This document shows positions 5,112 through 5,515 of a stretch of 5,515 nucleotides of DNA, piece after piece. Numbering within the stretch: position 1 is the stretch's first letter; every line of letters begins with the position of its first letter. The notes under the pieces were generated by a model. It was not told the DNA's origin, made no database searches, and worked only from the letters and a program-made list of their open reading frames with translations. The translations under genes were made by a program, and so were the position numbers. Source of the DNA: Mycobacteriaceae bacterium (GTDB lineage: Bacteria; Actinomycetota; Actinomycetes; Mycobacteriales; Mycobacteriaceae); assembly GCA_019242135.1 (NCBI GenBank), contig JAFAWC010000169.1, positions 1-5,515 on the forward strand. Reading direction: 5' to 3'.

Positions 5112-5515
5112 TCAGCGTCTCAGGAATTCGAGGATGGCCGGAGCCGCCAGAACCCACGTGTCGAACATGTTGAAGCGCTTCGTCTTGCCCTGTGCGCGCT
5201 TTTCGGCCGCACGCTCCCAGGCGTCCTCCGGCCACGGCGGGTCGATCAGCTCAGACGCCTTGATGAGACAGCTCACCTCGAGCGATGTCCGTTTGGGATG
5301 GTCTAAGTCGTTCTCGCCCCCGCGGATGATCAGCGTGGGCACCGTGATGTTGTCGAACATCTCGTCGTCCACACCCGGTATCGTCTGCCCTGGTTTGGAC
5401 ACGAACGCGTTCAGCCACCGCAGCATCACCTTGAGGAATGTCTCGGAGTCGAGGTCGAGCAGTCGTTGCTTGTTGGCCGGGTTCTGCTCGATCCGCTCCC
5501 GCCATTCAGGCACGG
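5112..5515 (-). CDS. Alpha/beta hydrolase-like protein, C-terminal part (cut by window edge)
   Basis: About 133 C-terminal residues are visible; the frame stays open through the right edge, so the N-terminal core and nucleophile elbow lie outside. The helical lid segment ETFLKVMLRWLNAFV is followed by PGQTIPGVDDEMFDNI and then the diagnostic strand VPTLIIRGGENDLDHPKRTS, where alpha/beta hydrolases carry the acid residue (GGEND). The protein ends FNMFDTWVLAAPAILEFLRR, the final helix of the fold. The usual Gly-His near the C-terminus is not seen: the only histidine in the fragment is in DHP. Either the family uses a different residue or it is not a classical hydrolase. Substrate cannot be inferred. 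Its stop lies 11 bp from the end of the convergent 157-residue gene, with no terminator-like hairpin between. Confidence 0.82.
   Translation of the reverse strand, partial: VPEWRERIEQNPANKQRLLDLDSETFLKVMLRWLNAFVSKPGQTIPGVDDEMFDNITVPTLIIRGGENDLDHPKRTSLEVSCLIKASELIDPPWPEDAWERAAEKRAQGKTKRFNMFDTWVLAAPAILEFLRR

Noticed and set aside
5101..5126. CTGAG...CTCAG as a bidirectional terminator between convergent genes
   Set aside because: The stem is only five base pairs with a loop of about 17 bases, and no T-run follows.

Overview
The window looks like chromosomal DNA of a mycobacterium or a close actinomycete. G+C is high, GTG starts and four-base stop/start overlaps are frequent, one start looks leaderless, and the protein types (GAF-ANTAR regulator, short 3Fe-4S-type ferredoxin with its own reductase-like flavoprotein, TauD-family remnant, exported Cys/His hydrolase) are typical of that group. 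This assignment is inference from sequence character, because no database could be searched.

Layout. Positions 1-1035 (minus strand) hold a coupled signalling pair: a GAF-ANTAR RNA-binding regulator and, overlapping its stop by four bases, the N-terminal part of a CheB methylesterase-like protein that runs off the left edge. Positions 1036-1399 are a divergent intergenic region with a perfect 11-bp inverted repeat (1291-1315). Positions 1400-2110 (plus) encode an exported protein with a C-terminal CHAP/NlpC-P60-like domain. A 155-residue protein of unknown function (2139-2606, minus) converges on it. Positions 2607-2728 are A+T-richer and non-coding. They are followed by a decayed C-terminal stub of a TauD/TfdA-type 2-oxoglutarate dioxygenase (about 2729-2950, plus), which contains an in-frame TGA.

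Positions 2999-4593 (minus) are a two-gene electron-transfer operon: a stand-alone NuoF-like flavoprotein (433 residues), then a ferredoxin whose GTG start overlaps the flavoprotein stop. The likely job is to pass electrons from NADH through FMN and Fe-S centres to the ferredoxin, which would then feed an oxygenase or P450. No intact terminal oxygenase lies in the window. A 33-bp divergent promoter region separates this operon from a 157-residue conserved-looking protein of unknown function (4627-5100, plus). The right edge cuts an alpha/beta-hydrolase-like gene (5112-5515, minus) that converges on it.

The most interesting points are the NuoF-like/ferredoxin module with unusual cluster ligands, the CheB-like protein that lacks the catalytic histidine, the perfect palindrome in a regulatory gap, and the dioxygenase stub. 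I found no RNA genes, CRISPR arrays or insertion sequences.
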